Notes: generated from the letters alone by a model not told the origin. A stretch of 64,000 nt of DNA from Verrucomicrobiota bacterium (GCA_003218375.1 QHNH01000008.1:124001-188000); one strand, 5' to 3'. Positions 16,626-25,283 are shown, numbered from the stretch's first letter. Numbers and translations are program-made.

Positions 16626-17330
16626 TCATCGGCGGCCGCGGGGATGACTGCCAACGATCAATCCATCCTGCATCTCATGGATCCAATCACAGGCCTCGGC
16701 GATCTCCGGATTGTGGGTCACGAGCAGCAACGCCTTGCGCTCTTCCTGCACGATGCGCTGGAGCAATTCAAAGGCGCGCCGGGAATTCGCGCTGTCGAGG
16801 TTCCCGGTCGGTTCGTCGGCGAGAATGATGCTGGGATTATTCGCGAGAGAACGCGCCACCGCCACGCGTTGCTGTTCGCCGCCGGAAAGATGACGGCTCG
16901 GCCGTTTCCGTTTGGCGCCGAGCCCGACTTCCTCCAGCAGATACGCGGACCGTTCCAGCATCTCTTCTTCGGTTAACACGGCCAGGCGCCGCATCGGAAT
17001 CATCACGTTTTCCTGGGCAGTGAAGTCTTCGAGGAGAAAATGGAATTGGAAGATGAACCCGAGGAGCTCGTTTCGTTTTCGCGCGAGCGCGTCATCGACC
17101 AGGTGCGAGACGGCTTCGTTCTCGATCGTGACCCAGCCGCTATCCGCGTGATCGAGCAGCCCGAGGATATAGAGCAACGTGCTTTTGCCGCAGCCGGATG
17201 GACCCACCACGGCGTGGACCGTGCCGCGCTCGAGTTGGAGCGACACCCCGCGCAACGCGTGGACCCGCGAATCTTCCTCGCCGAGGTAGCGTTCGATCCC
17301 TTCGCAGCTCAGCGAAACTTCGGCTTCCAT
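16626..17330 (-). CDS. ABC transporter ATPase, LolD/MacB/DevA type
   Basis: 234-residue nucleotide-binding subunit. Walker A GPSGCGKST lies near 43-51, the Q-loop in FIFQFHFLLEDFTAQENV, the signature LSGGEQQRVAVARSL near 145, and Walker B IILADEPTGNLDS with the H-loop in LLVTHNPE. The LDHADSGWVTIE segment and short length are typical of ATPases paired with FtsX-like permeases. A matching permease, periplasmic adaptor and two TolC-like proteins lie at 22.9-28.1 kb on the same strand, separated from it by the RiPP locus. It is probably part of that tripartite exporter. Confidence 0.9.
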   Translation of the reverse strand: MEAEVSLSCEGIERYLGEEDSRVHALRGVSLQLERGTVHAVVGPSGCGKSTLLYILGLLDHADSGWVTIENEAVSHLVDDALARKRNELLGFIFQFHFLLEDFTAQENVMIPMRRLAVLTEEEMLERSAYLLEEVGLGAKRKRPSRHLSGGEQQRVAVARSLANNPSIILADEPTGNLDSANSRRAFELLQRIVQEERKALLLVTHNPEIAEACDWIHEMQDGLIVGSHPRGRR

Positions 17331-17345
17331 GAATCTTAAATAAAC

Positions 17346-17367
17346 ATCGCGCGGCTGAGCGCGCGAT
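17346..17367 (-). terminator. Hairpin after the radical SAM gene
   Basis: Perfect 8-base stem ATCGCGCG / CGCGCGAT with a 6-base loop, immediately after the TAG stop of the radical SAM gene, and followed on the minus strand by a TTTA-containing stretch. It may be a weak terminator or another repeat-type hairpin. Confidence 0.45.
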
Positions 17368-17370
17368 CCA

Positions 17371-18438
17371 CTACGCCTCAGCCGGCGCCGGCTGACTCGG
17401 CTCGGTCGGCTCGGGCGTGCTGATCGCCTGCTTGATCAAACCGGGAATGCGCCGGGCGCGATTGACGACTTCCTTTGAGATCACGCTGGCCGGATTTTGC
17501 ACGAGCAACGACGTGCTCACCGCGCAATACACTCCACAACCGGTCTGGCAGCTTTTCTTGCGATAGTTCGCGTAGAGATCGTCGAGCGTCACATCCATGA
17601 TGTGTTTGTCCGTGTGCACCATGCTGCACTCCCAGAATTTTCCCTGGGCCGAGACAAAGAAAAGTTTGTAGCCGGCCGTGCAGGTCCACTCGACCGGCTC
17701 ACCGCGGAGCAGGCTTTTCTGGTAGCGGAGGATCGCCTCGTTCGTGTGGATTTTTTCGCCGCGCCGTTTCCGTTCGATCATCGAATCGATGAACGCTTCC
17801 AGTTCTTCCTTGTTGCCGCGCTCGACCCGGAACCGGCTGAGCGGATCGGCATGGACCAGCCGCACTTCGGTGGGAATTGCGCGGGATAATCCCGTTTCGA
17901 GGACCGCTTTCGATTCCGGCAGCGTGTCGGCGCAGATCACCCCGGTGATGTGCAGGCTGATCTTCGAATCCTTGAAGTAATCGAGCTTCGGCAAAATCGT
18001 CTTGAACGATTTCTTCGTGACCGGGCTCGGGGTCATCCGATCGACGCTGATCTGCATCACTTGCAGGCCAGCTTCTTCGAGCTGCTTCAATAGTTTTCGC
18101 GTGAGCAAGAACCCGTTTGTCGTCAGGCTGGTGGCGAAGCCGAGCTCGCGGCAATAGCGCACGATCTCGACCACGTTCGGATGCATGAGCGGTTCGCCGC
18201 CGACGAGCGCGATCCGCATCGTCCCCAGATCGCGGATTTTTTTGATCCAAATCTTCAGGTCCTCGAGCTTCGGATGCGGCCGCGAGTTGTCGTACTCGGT
18301 GCAATAAGAGCAATCGAGGTTGCAGCGGTCGGTGAGGTAGAGGCTACACTGGAGCGGCTTCCGATCGAAGAGCCGCTTGCCCGATTCGAGCAAATTAAAC
18401 CCGGAAAATTCCCGGCCGATTTTATCGAGCAGATTCAT
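17371..18438 (-). CDS. Radical SAM protein with C-terminal Cys cluster
   Basis: About 355 residues. The [4Fe-4S]/SAM motif is CNLDCSYC near residues 37-44 (TDRCNLDCSYCTEYD), with LVGGEPLMHP as the GGE SAM-binding element. The C-terminal part has additional Cys residues (WTCTAGYKLFF, WECSMVH, CQTGCGVYCA), compatible with a SPASM/Twitch-like auxiliary cluster. The ATG at 18438 is preferred; 18492 is possible. It is divergent from the RiPP precursor and lies about 40 bases upstream of the ABC ATPase on the same strand. It may modify the precursor, for example by thioether or other C-linked crosslinks, or belong to the lipid operon instead. The substrate is not determined. Confidence 0.75.
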   Translation of the reverse strand: MNLLDKIGREFSGFNLLESGKRLFDRKPLQCSLYLTDRCNLDCSYCTEYDNSRPHPKLEDLKIWIKKIRDLGTMRIALVGGEPLMHPNVVEIVRYCRELGFATSLTTNGFLLTRKLLKQLEEAGLQVMQISVDRMTPSPVTKKSFKTILPKLDYFKDSKISLHITGVICADTLPESKAVLETGLSRAIPTEVRLVHADPLSRFRVERGNKEELEAFIDSMIERKRRGEKIHTNEAILRYQKSLLRGEPVEWTCTAGYKLFFVSAQGKFWECSMVHTDKHIMDVTLDDLYANYRKKSCQTGCGVYCAVSTSLLVQNPASVISKEVVNRARRIPGLIKQAISTPEPTEPSQPAPAEA

Positions 18439-18702
18439 GGAGTGCCGGAGCGGCCACAGACTGTACCGGGCGCACTCCGGGCTGTCATCCATTATTGACG
18501 TAGCCCACGGCGCCCTACTTATAGACCTGCGCGGCGGGGAACCCGGACCAAGTCATTCGGGGTAACTTGCCAGCGGCTGATTTTTTGGCTTGCACAGCCG
18601 GCGCCTTTCGGCGCAATCTCTCGATTAACCCCTTCCCCACTCACCCCGACTAACTTCTATCCCGGATGCCCAAACCCTGAACCCCAGAGAGGAAAAGCAG
18701 TT

Positions 18703-19014
18703 ATGCAATTCAAAACCAAGGATCTCCTTGTAACCGTATTACCGCAGGCCCAGCTTTCAGAAAAGGAGCTGGCCAAGCTCTGTCTCCTTCGAACGTATGT
18801 CTGTCGATACCCAACCTTCTGTCAGCGAGGTTCGGTCGGCTGCTATTTTCGTCCGACTTTTTGTATTGGATGCACCGTGATCGGCACTCTTTGCGCGGCT
18901 TGCTCGTTTCAAGGCACGATCGGCTGCCAGTTTGGTCTGTCTTGTGGCGGTTTTTCAGTCTGTGATCCGACCACCCCTTGCGTCGGCGGCGCCGGCGACG
19001 CCTGGGTCCTCTAA
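18703..19014 (+). CDS. Cys/Ser/Thr-rich RiPP precursor peptide
   Basis: 103 residues. The first ~26 residues form a charged leader (KTKDLLVTVLP, then AQLSEKELAKL). The remainder contains 12 Cys (27, 34, 40, 47, 54, 57, 64, 67, 75, 81, 87, 93) and 12 Ser/Thr (31, 38, 44, 52, 58, 62, 68, 72, 80, 85, 90, 91). Nine Cys are preceded within one to three residues by Ser or Thr, the arrangement expected for (methyl)lanthionine rings. There is no Sec signal, so it should stay cytosolic until modified. A strong ribosome-binding site, GAGAGG at 18687-18692, fixes the start. A kinase-cyclase synthetase lies 1.4 kb downstream. It has no obvious relative that I recognise, and a metal-binding Cys-rich protein is the alternative. 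Confidence 0.75.
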   Translation: MQFKTKDLLVTVLPQAQLSEKELAKLCLLRTYVCRYPTFCQRGSVGCYFRPTFCIGCTVIGTLCAACSFQGTIGCQFGLSCGGFSVCDPTTPCVGGAGDAWVL

Positions 19015-19122
19015 CGTCCCGAGGACTTGGCCTTTGGTTCCAAGGCAGAGGCCGATTCGCTGGAGCGCGGATTAAGCGAAGCATTGGATCAAGTGCGCGC
19101 GGCCAAAAAGAATCTTTCTTAA
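19015..19122 (+). other. Open reading extension after the precursor stop
   Basis: The frame of the precursor stays open for 35 codons after its TAA, up to a second TAA at 19120. It would encode a charged amphipathic helix (EADSLERGLSEALDQV then RAAKKNLS). A TTG at 19027 could start it separately, but no clear ribosome-binding site is visible. It may be a former C-terminal tail cut off by the stop, or chance. The rest of the gap to 19239 holds nothing recognisable. Confidence 0.4.
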
Positions 19123-19239
19123 ATAGTGATTGTGCACGCCGGTCCGGCGACGGTGGGGCGCTAGCCTCGGCAGGCGCCCCGCCTTGGTGAGCATACTTCT
19201 GCGTCGAGTAACGCCCGGAAGTGGGAGCGCTAGCCTGAA

Positions 19240-20421
19240 ATGACGGCCGAGGAAATTGCCCAGTTATCTCGACGGACCTTTCGGGCCGGAAAAGCTTACA
19301 ACCTGGTAGTGTTCGATCGCCTCCCGCCAGGGGAGCAAGTATTGTTGAATGAATTGCGGGAAGATCGTGATTTTTACGGAGTCTTAAGGCCGGATCCGCA
19401 CAGCGGACGAACCATCAAAGCGGTGGGAAAAGAAACGGCCCTGCTGTGGTTGACACTACAGTCGGCAGGCCCCTTGCCTTTTTTTGTCTTCGAAGACGAC
19501 GGCGAAGCGCTCCACGCGATTCCGGAGTTGCTGCTCGACGGTGTCCTGGAGATGGAGGACAACGGACGTTTTCTCTGCGGCGCAGAAGCCGCTGACTTGC
19601 TGGCGCAAAATCGTCCGATGGTTTCCGCGGGCGCGCAAGGCCGGCTGGCGCACCTGTCCGAAGCCGCGTTGCGTTATGGAGAGAGCCTCCTGCTGGACGA
19701 ACCGCGTCAACTCGCTTTCCGCTTGTACGGATTTGGCCGGCTACCCGTGACGCCAAAGTGGACCCGGCTTTTTAGAAATCGTGAAGCTATCCTGTCTTTT
19801 CTGGGCGCGGGAGCAGGGACAGATTCTCGCCGGCGTCTCGATTCCGATTGGCAGGAAATGGACGATCCGAAAATGCCGGCATGGCTTGTCTGGTTTAACC
19901 GGACGCCGGGGAAATCGGATAAGGGAAACGTCCATTTCAAGCTATACGTTAGCCCCGCCGCCCACGTCTTGCCCCAAGCTTTCGCGGCGGTGGTGGAGGT
20001 GGCCTCGGGACGTGGCGGCCACTTTAAGATTGGCAGTGATGCTGCAGGTCTTTTGCGGCCAGACAAAATGGTCCTCTACTTCCAGAATCAGGAGGCTCTC
20101 TTCGAGGTGGCTTCCGAATTGGCGGCGCGGTTGAGCGGAATCGTGGCGCACGGCGTGCCATTCTCGGCGGAGATCACCTCGGATGGATTGCTCTCGTGGG
20201 GTATGGATCCGCCGCAAGCTCAAAGAGTGCTCAGCTGGCAAGAACCAGAAAGCTGGCGACTGTGGATTGTGCGCCGCCTGGCTGCCGCCATGATTGCGGC
20301 GCAAAGCAACGCCAAGTCAGGGATGACACCGGTGCAATTCGCCCTCGAGCGGCTGCGGCATGAAGGAGTGGATGTGGAAACTTGGACTCCGTCGGTTTCC
20401 ATCTGGCAGAAACGAAAGTAA
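19240..20421 (+). CDS. Stand-alone lanthipeptide lyase/HopA1-like protein
   Basis: 393 residues, not recognised with certainty. The N-terminal half is alpha/beta-like and Leu-rich. The C-terminal half contains HFKLYVSPAAHVLPQAF (about 232-248), GGHFKIGSDAAGLLRPDKMVLYF (about 261-283) and GVPFSAEITSDGLLSWGMDPP (about 308-328). This order of a KxYVSP strand, an FKIG strand, a DKMVLYF strand and a late DGxL-x-WG motif recalls the lyase domain of class III/IV lanthipeptide synthetases and HopA1-type partners of class V systems. It would eliminate phosphate from phospho-Ser/Thr in the precursor. It lies between the precursor and the synthetase, 17 bases before the latter. The function is inferred from weak pattern similarity and position. 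Confidence 0.5.
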   Translation: MTAEEIAQLSRRTFRAGKAYNLVVFDRLPPGEQVLLNELREDRDFYGVLRPDPHSGRTIKAVGKETALLWLTLQSAGPLPFFVFEDDGEALHAIPELLLDGVLEMEDNGRFLCGAEAADLLAQNRPMVSAGAQGRLAHLSEAALRYGESLLLDEPRQLAFRLYGFGRLPVTPKWTRLFRNREAILSFLGAGAGTDSRRRLDSDWQEMDDPKMPAWLVWFNRTPGKSDKGNVHFKLYVSPAAHVLPQAFAAVVEVASGRGGHFKIGSDAAGLLRPDKMVLYFQNQEALFEVASELAARLSGIVAHGVPFSAEITSDGLLSWGMDPPQAQRVLSWQEPESWRLWIVRRLAAAMIAAQSNAKSGMTPVQFALERLRHEGVDVETWTPSVSIWQKRK

Positions 20422-20438
20422 TTACGCCAAAGAAACCG

Positions 20439-22853
20439 ATGTCCTTCCATCTCTCCGGTCCGTTTATCCTAAACGAAGATGTTCTCATTATTCCGGTAGC
20501 CGATCTGCCGGAGGAGTCCCGGACGCAGATCGAATTCCATCCCGGTGACTTTGCGGTATCGCGCCTGCAGGCACGCAGCGGATCGAAGATAATCGACCCG
20601 GATGCGGCCGCTCTCCTCGGGCGTTTTCGCGATCAACGCACCGTCGTGGAGGCGGTGATCCTTTTCGCGCGAGAGAAACAACTCGATCCCAATAACGTCC
20701 TGGAAGGTGCCTACCCGTTTCTCAGAAACATGATCGATGGCGGATTTCTCATTCCGTCGAGTTCGGCGGACGAGGAGGGCAAACTAGTCCCGGAGCAAAT
20801 TGTTCCTGGCGCCAGGGTGCTGGACGCTTCGGTCTTGCGAACCCTCCATGTGCTGGAGGACACCGAAGTTTATTTGCTCGGGAAAGGGGATCGATCGGCG
20901 TCGGTGCTGAAGATCGAACGACGTTCTCGGCGCGTGGGCACTTCGGCCACCGTTCGCGGGCGCCTCGAGCACGAAGCCGAATTTCTCTCGCGCCTGAAGG
21001 GCGCTCTCGCTCCAAGGCTCCTGGGAAAGGGGGAACTCGATGGCCGGCTTTACTTGGAGATGGAGTTCATTCCCGGCGTGGATGTCGTGACTGCCGCCAC
21101 GGAATGGCGCGAGCGCGGCGGAGAACAGGCCCAGGACGCTCTTTTGTGCTTGGCCCAAAACGTGGCCCGGACTTATGCCGCATTGCACGAGCGCGGCATT
21201 CTGCACGGCGACGTTCATCCCAGCAACGTGTTGATCAAGCGAGATGGCACGCCGGTGCTGATTGATTTCGGCGTCGCCGGCGCCACGACGTCGGCCACTT
21301 CATTTCCCAAGCCCCCTGACCGTGGCGGGATTCCATTTTTTTTTGAACCGGAAATGGCTGCTGCCGCGCTCGCCGGACTTAATTCAATTCCCGCCTCCGA
21401 GGCGGGCGAGCAGCATGCCGTCGCTTCTTTGATTTATCTGCTGCTCACAGGTGCTCACTGGCAAAACTTTCGGCTCGGCCGCGAAGCGATGCTTGAGGAT
21501 ATCGCCACGCTTCCCCCTTTGAGCTTTCGAGAACGCGGGGTTTCTTCCTGGCCCGCCCTGGAAACCGTGCTCGTCCGCGCGTTGTCAAAAGTCCCAGCCG
21601 ATCGATTCCGATCCATGGCGGCATTTGCCAGCGCCCTGTCCGGCGTCTCGCCGCCGTCGGTCCCGATTTTGCCGGCTCGTCGAGAGCCGCTCGCGCAGTT
21701 GCTTGAGCGCGCCCTCACGCGAGCCGCGCCGGATGGGGAATGGAGTCAGGCCGCCCTCACGCCCGCCCCGGCAACCTCGTTAAATTACGGATCCGCCGGC
21801 GTGGCGCTCGGATTACTCCAGATCGCGTCGCGGCGAAACGATGGTTCGCTCCTGGCGCTGGCGGACATCTGGTCGCGTCGAGCTATTCGTGAGATGGGGC
21901 GGGAAGATGCTTTCTATAACGAGGAGATCGAGATCACACCCGAGCTGGTAGGAAAATCTTCACCGTACCATTCCCCGAGCGGAGTTCATGCCGTGGCCGC
22001 GCTCGTGGCGGTCGCCGCGGCCGATCCCTTGGTTCAAATGGAGAGCCTTGCTCATTTCCTTAAAGCAGTAGACCAGCCGACGAATGGCTTGGACCTGACC
22101 CTCGGCCGCGCCAGCATTCTATTGGGCGCGGCAATCCTGCTCGATGCGCTTCCCCGGGATGGCCTGATCGATCTTTCACCTTTGCGTTCCCGCGGTGACG
22201 CTCTCCGCCGCGAGCTCTGGCAGGCCCTCGATGCCGAACCGGAAATTGCTCGCGCCGGAATAGCGTACCCAGGTATCGCTCACGGCTGGGCGGGATTTCT
22301 CTACGCGACCCTCCAGTGGTGCAGTATCTCGGAAACTGAACTGCCGCCAAACCTCGAGCGACGCCTTGGGGAACTGGCAGCCCTTGCCCTGCCCGCGGAT
22401 CGCGGCTTGGACTGGCCTTGGATGTTCGGTCAATCGGGCGAGCCTGTCACGATGCCCGGCTGGTGCAACGGTGCGTGTGGCTATGTTTTTCTTTGGACTC
22501 TGGCGCACCGCCTCCTCGGTGATTCTTGTTACCTCGACCTCGCTTATGGCGCGGCCTGGCGAAGTTGGGATGCGCCCGATCGAGTCATTACTCTTTGCTG
22601 CGGTCTTGCTGGCCGGGCCTATGCGCTCCTTAATTTGTACCGCCACACTGACGAAACGATCTGGGTGGATCGGGCGCGCGCGCTGGCGGTGCGTGGCGCG
22701 ATAGCCAGCCCTAACTCGAAAGAATATCCCCACAGTCTCTACAAAGGGGAGTTTGGTCTGGCAGTCCTCGCGGCCGATCTAGAACAGCCCGATGAAGCCG
22801 CGATGCCGTTCTTCGAGCCTTTAGGTTATCGGCACCAGGGCCGGAAGGCCTAG
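20439..22853 (+). CDS. RRE-kinase-LanC lanthipeptide synthetase-like protein
   Basis: 804 residues. Residues about 10-105 look like a PqqD/RRE-type leader-binding domain (IIDPDAAALLGRFRDQRTVVEA, then YPFLRNMIDGGFLIP). About 130-420 is a protein-kinase-like domain with Lys158 in VLKIE, the catalytic loop HGDVHPSN at 256-263 and DFG at 276-278. About 440-790 is a LanC-like cyclase with HGWAG near 616, WCNGACG near 675 and LCCGLAG near 719-725. The third zinc ligand is Cys (CCG) instead of the usual CHG His. No N-terminal lyase domain is present; the preceding gene may provide it. It would phosphorylate Ser/Thr in the precursor and close thioether rings. ATG 20439 is preferred to the TTG at 20382. 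Confidence 0.75.
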   Translation: MSFHLSGPFILNEDVLIIPVADLPEESRTQIEFHPGDFAVSRLQARSGSKIIDPDAAALLGRFRDQRTVVEAVILFAREKQLDPNNVLEGAYPFLRNMIDGGFLIPSSSADEEGKLVPEQIVPGARVLDASVLRTLHVLEDTEVYLLGKGDRSASVLKIERRSRRVGTSATVRGRLEHEAEFLSRLKGALAPRLLGKGELDGRLYLEMEFIPGVDVVTAATEWRERGGEQAQDALLCLAQNVARTYAALHERGILHGDVHPSNVLIKRDGTPVLIDFGVAGATTSATSFPKPPDRGGIPFFFEPEMAAAALAGLNSIPASEAGEQHAVASLIYLLLTGAHWQNFRLGREAMLEDIATLPPLSFRERGVSSWPALETVLVRALSKVPADRFRSMAAFASALSGVSPPSVPILPARREPLAQLLERALTRAAPDGEWSQAALTPAPATSLNYGSAGVALGLLQIASRRNDGSLLALADIWSRRAIREMGREDAFYNEEIEITPELVGKSSPYHSPSGVHAVAALVAVAAADPLVQMESLAHFLKAVDQPTNGLDLTLGRASILLGAAILLDALPRDGLIDLSPLRSRGDALRRELWQALDAEPEIARAGIAYPGIAHGWAGFLYATLQWCSISETELPPNLERRLGELAALALPADRGLDWPWMFGQSGEPVTMPGWCNGACGYVFLWTLAHRLLGDSCYLDLAYGAAWRSWDAPDRVITLCCGLAGRAYALLNLYRHTDETIWVDRARALAVRGAIASPNSKEYPHSLYKGEFGLAVLAADLEQPDEAAMPFFEPLGYRHQGRKA

Positions 22854-22878
22854 CCTATCTACAAGCCTAACGAATCGT

Positions 22879-24120
22879 TCACGCGCTCGAGCCGCGCAAT
22901 GTCGCGACTGGAGCGAGCTGGGCGGCGCGGCGGGCGGGGACGTAGCTGGCGATGAAGACAGCGATAATCGCGAGCACGGTAGCCCACAAGTAATGGCGCC
23001 AGTCCCACGTCACCAGAAAATGGTTCGCGTATAACAGGCCGCGGACCTGGATCGGAATTTTCGAGACGCCCCAGGTGAAAAGAGCGCCCACGAGGCAGCC
23101 GATGACTGAGCCGGCGGCGGCGATCATCGCGCCTTGCCAGAGGAAGATCGATGAGATGTCGCGGGAGCGGTAGCCCATCGAGCGGAGGATCGCGATCTCC
23201 TTGATCTTGGAAAGGACCGACATGGTCAGGACGTTGAAAATGCCGAAGCCGGCAAGAAGGATGATCAGCGAGACGGTGATGGCGGCGGAGATGCGCACGG
23301 TCAGAAAGAGCTGAAGGTTTGCTTCCTCGCGTTCCTGCCAGCTCTGGGCTTCGTGTTGAAACAACGATTCGAACGCGCGGGCGACCCCGGGCGCGCGCTC
23401 GGGGTCGCGCAGTTTGTAGACGATCATCGAGGCGGCGAACGGTTTTCGCAGGAGCGTCTGCGCCACGCGCACGTGACAATAAACGCGGACGATATCGACG
23501 ACGCCGACGCCGCTTCGGGCCGTGGCGGCAATCGCAAAACGACGGTATTCGCCGCCGGGCGAAAGGAGGAGGAGGGCGTCACCGGGACCAACCTGAAGCG
23601 CCTCGGCCAGGCGCGAACCGATGATGACGGCGTTGGGGTTGTTGCGAAACTCGTCGAGGTCACCGCTGGTGAGTTGCTGCGCGAGATTGGTGGTTTGGAG
23701 ATGCGACGGGGCGTCGATCCCGAAAAGATCGACGGTGGCGTTATCGAACCCGGCCCGGGCGCTGACCGTGCCGCGCAAAACCGGCGAGCAAGACGCGACG
23801 TCGGCGAATTGCCGGCTGATCCGCATGATTTCGGGCGCGTTGGAAATTCCATCGAGCGAATGGCGCCGCGGCTGATCGGGATTGCGGACGTTCTTCGGCG
23901 GCACGAGCAGACCGCTGGTCGCGTTTTGAAAACGCGAACGGAGCAGGAGCGCGCCGTTACTTCCAAGAGTGGAATCGATAAAGTTCTTCGCGAACCCCTG
24001 GGTCTGGGCCTGGGTGCAGATGAAAATCGCCACGCCGAAGACGACGCCGGAGAGGCTCAGGATAAAAGACCGCCTGCGATGGCGGAGAAACCGCAGCGCG
24101 ATGTAGAGGGGCGGAGTCAC
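22879..24120 (-). CDS. FtsX-like ABC permease, MacB/LolC/DevC type
   Basis: 413 residues. A TM helix near 20-40 (SFILSLSGVVFGVAIFI) is followed by a ~230-residue periplasmic domain, then three helices with the FtsX pattern: SAAITVSLIILLAGFGIFNVLTM, a loop with KEIAILRSMGYRSRDIS, and two further helices. The C-terminal YVPARRAAQLAPVATLRG is typical of MacB/LolC permeases. The start overlaps the stop of the adaptor gene by four bases. It should work with the HlyD-type adaptor, the TolC-like proteins and the ATPase at 16.6 kb as a tripartite exporter of a lipid or peptide. Confidence 0.88.
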   Translation of the reverse strand: MTPPLYIALRFLRHRRRSFILSLSGVVFGVAIFICTQAQTQGFAKNFIDSTLGSNGALLLRSRFQNATSGLLVPPKNVRNPDQPRRHSLDGISNAPEIMRISRQFADVASCSPVLRGTVSARAGFDNATVDLFGIDAPSHLQTTNLAQQLTSGDLDEFRNNPNAVIIGSRLAEALQVGPGDALLLLSPGGEYRRFAIAATARSGVGVVDIVRVYCHVRVAQTLLRKPFAASMIVYKLRDPERAPGVARAFESLFQHEAQSWQEREEANLQLFLTVRISAAITVSLIILLAGFGIFNVLTMSVLSKIKEIAILRSMGYRSRDISSIFLWQGAMIAAAGSVIGCLVGALFTWGVSKIPIQVRGLLYANHFLVTWDWRHYLWATVLAIIAVFIASYVPARRAAQLAPVATLRGSSA

Positions 24121-25283
24121 TGGACATCGGCGCGGGGCGCGACTTTGGTCACCCGTTGCCGCACCGGCCGGCCCGGTCGCAGTTTGTCCTGGTCGGAAAG
24201 CACGGCGTGATCGCCCTCGGAAACGCCGTCCAGGATCTCCGAGAAATCGAGGGTGCGATAACCGATCTTGACGGTGCGCGATTGGACGATGCCGTGTTTC
24301 ACGATGAGCGCCTGGTCGATGAGCAACGCGCGCGTCGGCAGGAGCAACGCGTTCTCGTGTCTGCCGGTGATGATGTTCATTTCGCCGGTCATGCCGGCCA
24401 TGAGATTTTCAGGGGGATTTTCGAGATCGAGCACGATCGTGTAACGCTGGGTCTCGACATCCGCGGCCGGCTGGATCGCGGCAACTTTCGCGCGGAACGT
24501 CCGGGTGCGGAAGGCATAAACCTGGACGATCGCTTCCATCCCGACCTTTACTTCGCCGACATCTTCCTCGTCCACTTCGCCGCGCACATAATTTTTGCGC
24601 GACGAAACGGTGAAGAGCTCGGCGCGTTCGGCGACCAGCTCGCCATCGATGGTCTTGATCCCGGTGAGAAGGCCGTCCATCGGCGAACGGATCTCCGAAT
24701 TCTTCATCTGGGCCTCGAGCTTTTTCGCGGCCTCATCCAGCGCGGCCAAATTGCGATCGCGCTCGATCCGTTCCGTCTCGACCAGCGCTTTGAGCCGGTT
24801 CACTTCGCTCTTGGCTTTTTCAAAATCCACCTGCGCCACGTTGCTCAGTCCCGTGAGTTTTTCGAGCCGGCCCAGGTTGTCTTCCGCCACTTTCAGCGCT
24901 TCCGCGGACGGTAACGGCAATTCCGCGCGTTGAATCGCCGCCCGGAGATCGGCCCGCGCCTGTTTCAGAAGACGCGCCGTCGCTTCGTCCGCGATCGTCG
25001 CCAGCAGTTCGCCTTTCTCCACGTTGCGCCCGATCGCGCCGCGGCCGGCTGAAAGCACTTCGGCGAGCTGAATGAACCCGGCGTTTTGCGCCCGCACCGG
25101 AATAACCAAAGACGGCTCGATCCGGACCGTGCCGTAGATCGCGGAGATCGCGGGGCCGCGTTGGACGATCGCGACTTCCGCGACCGGCAGGGTCATGAAA
25201 TAAATGATCGCGAAGATCACCAGGACCGCGGCGATCCCGGCGAGGATGAGATTTTTCGAGCGCGGAAACTTCAATGGCTCCAA
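24117..25283 (-). CDS. HlyD-type periplasmic adaptor (membrane fusion protein)
   Basis: 388 residues. An N-terminal signal-anchor helix (NLILAGIAAVLVIFAIIYFM) is followed by a split lipoyl/barrel-sandwich domain around a coiled-coil hairpin (about 100-190, rich in Ala, Glu, Arg) and beta-barrel segments (EVKVGMEAIVQVYAF and NLMAGMTGEMNII). It would bridge the inner-membrane permease and an outer-membrane TolC-like channel. Its start abuts the TolC-like gene's stop and its stop overlaps the permease start, so the genes are one transcript. Confidence 0.88.
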   Translation of the reverse strand: MEPLKFPRSKNLILAGIAAVLVIFAIIYFMTLPVAEVAIVQRGPAISAIYGTVRIEPSLVIPVRAQNAGFIQLAEVLSAGRGAIGRNVEKGELLATIADEATARLLKQARADLRAAIQRAELPLPSAEALKVAEDNLGRLEKLTGLSNVAQVDFEKAKSEVNRLKALVETERIERDRNLAALDEAAKKLEAQMKNSEIRSPMDGLLTGIKTIDGELVAERAELFTVSSRKNYVRGEVDEEDVGEVKVGMEAIVQVYAFRTRTFRAKVAAIQPAADVETQRYTIVLDLENPPENLMAGMTGEMNIITGRHENALLLPTRALLIDQALIVKHGIVQSRTVKIGYRTLDFSEILDGVSEGDHAVLSDQDKLRPGRPVRQRVTKVAPRADVQ

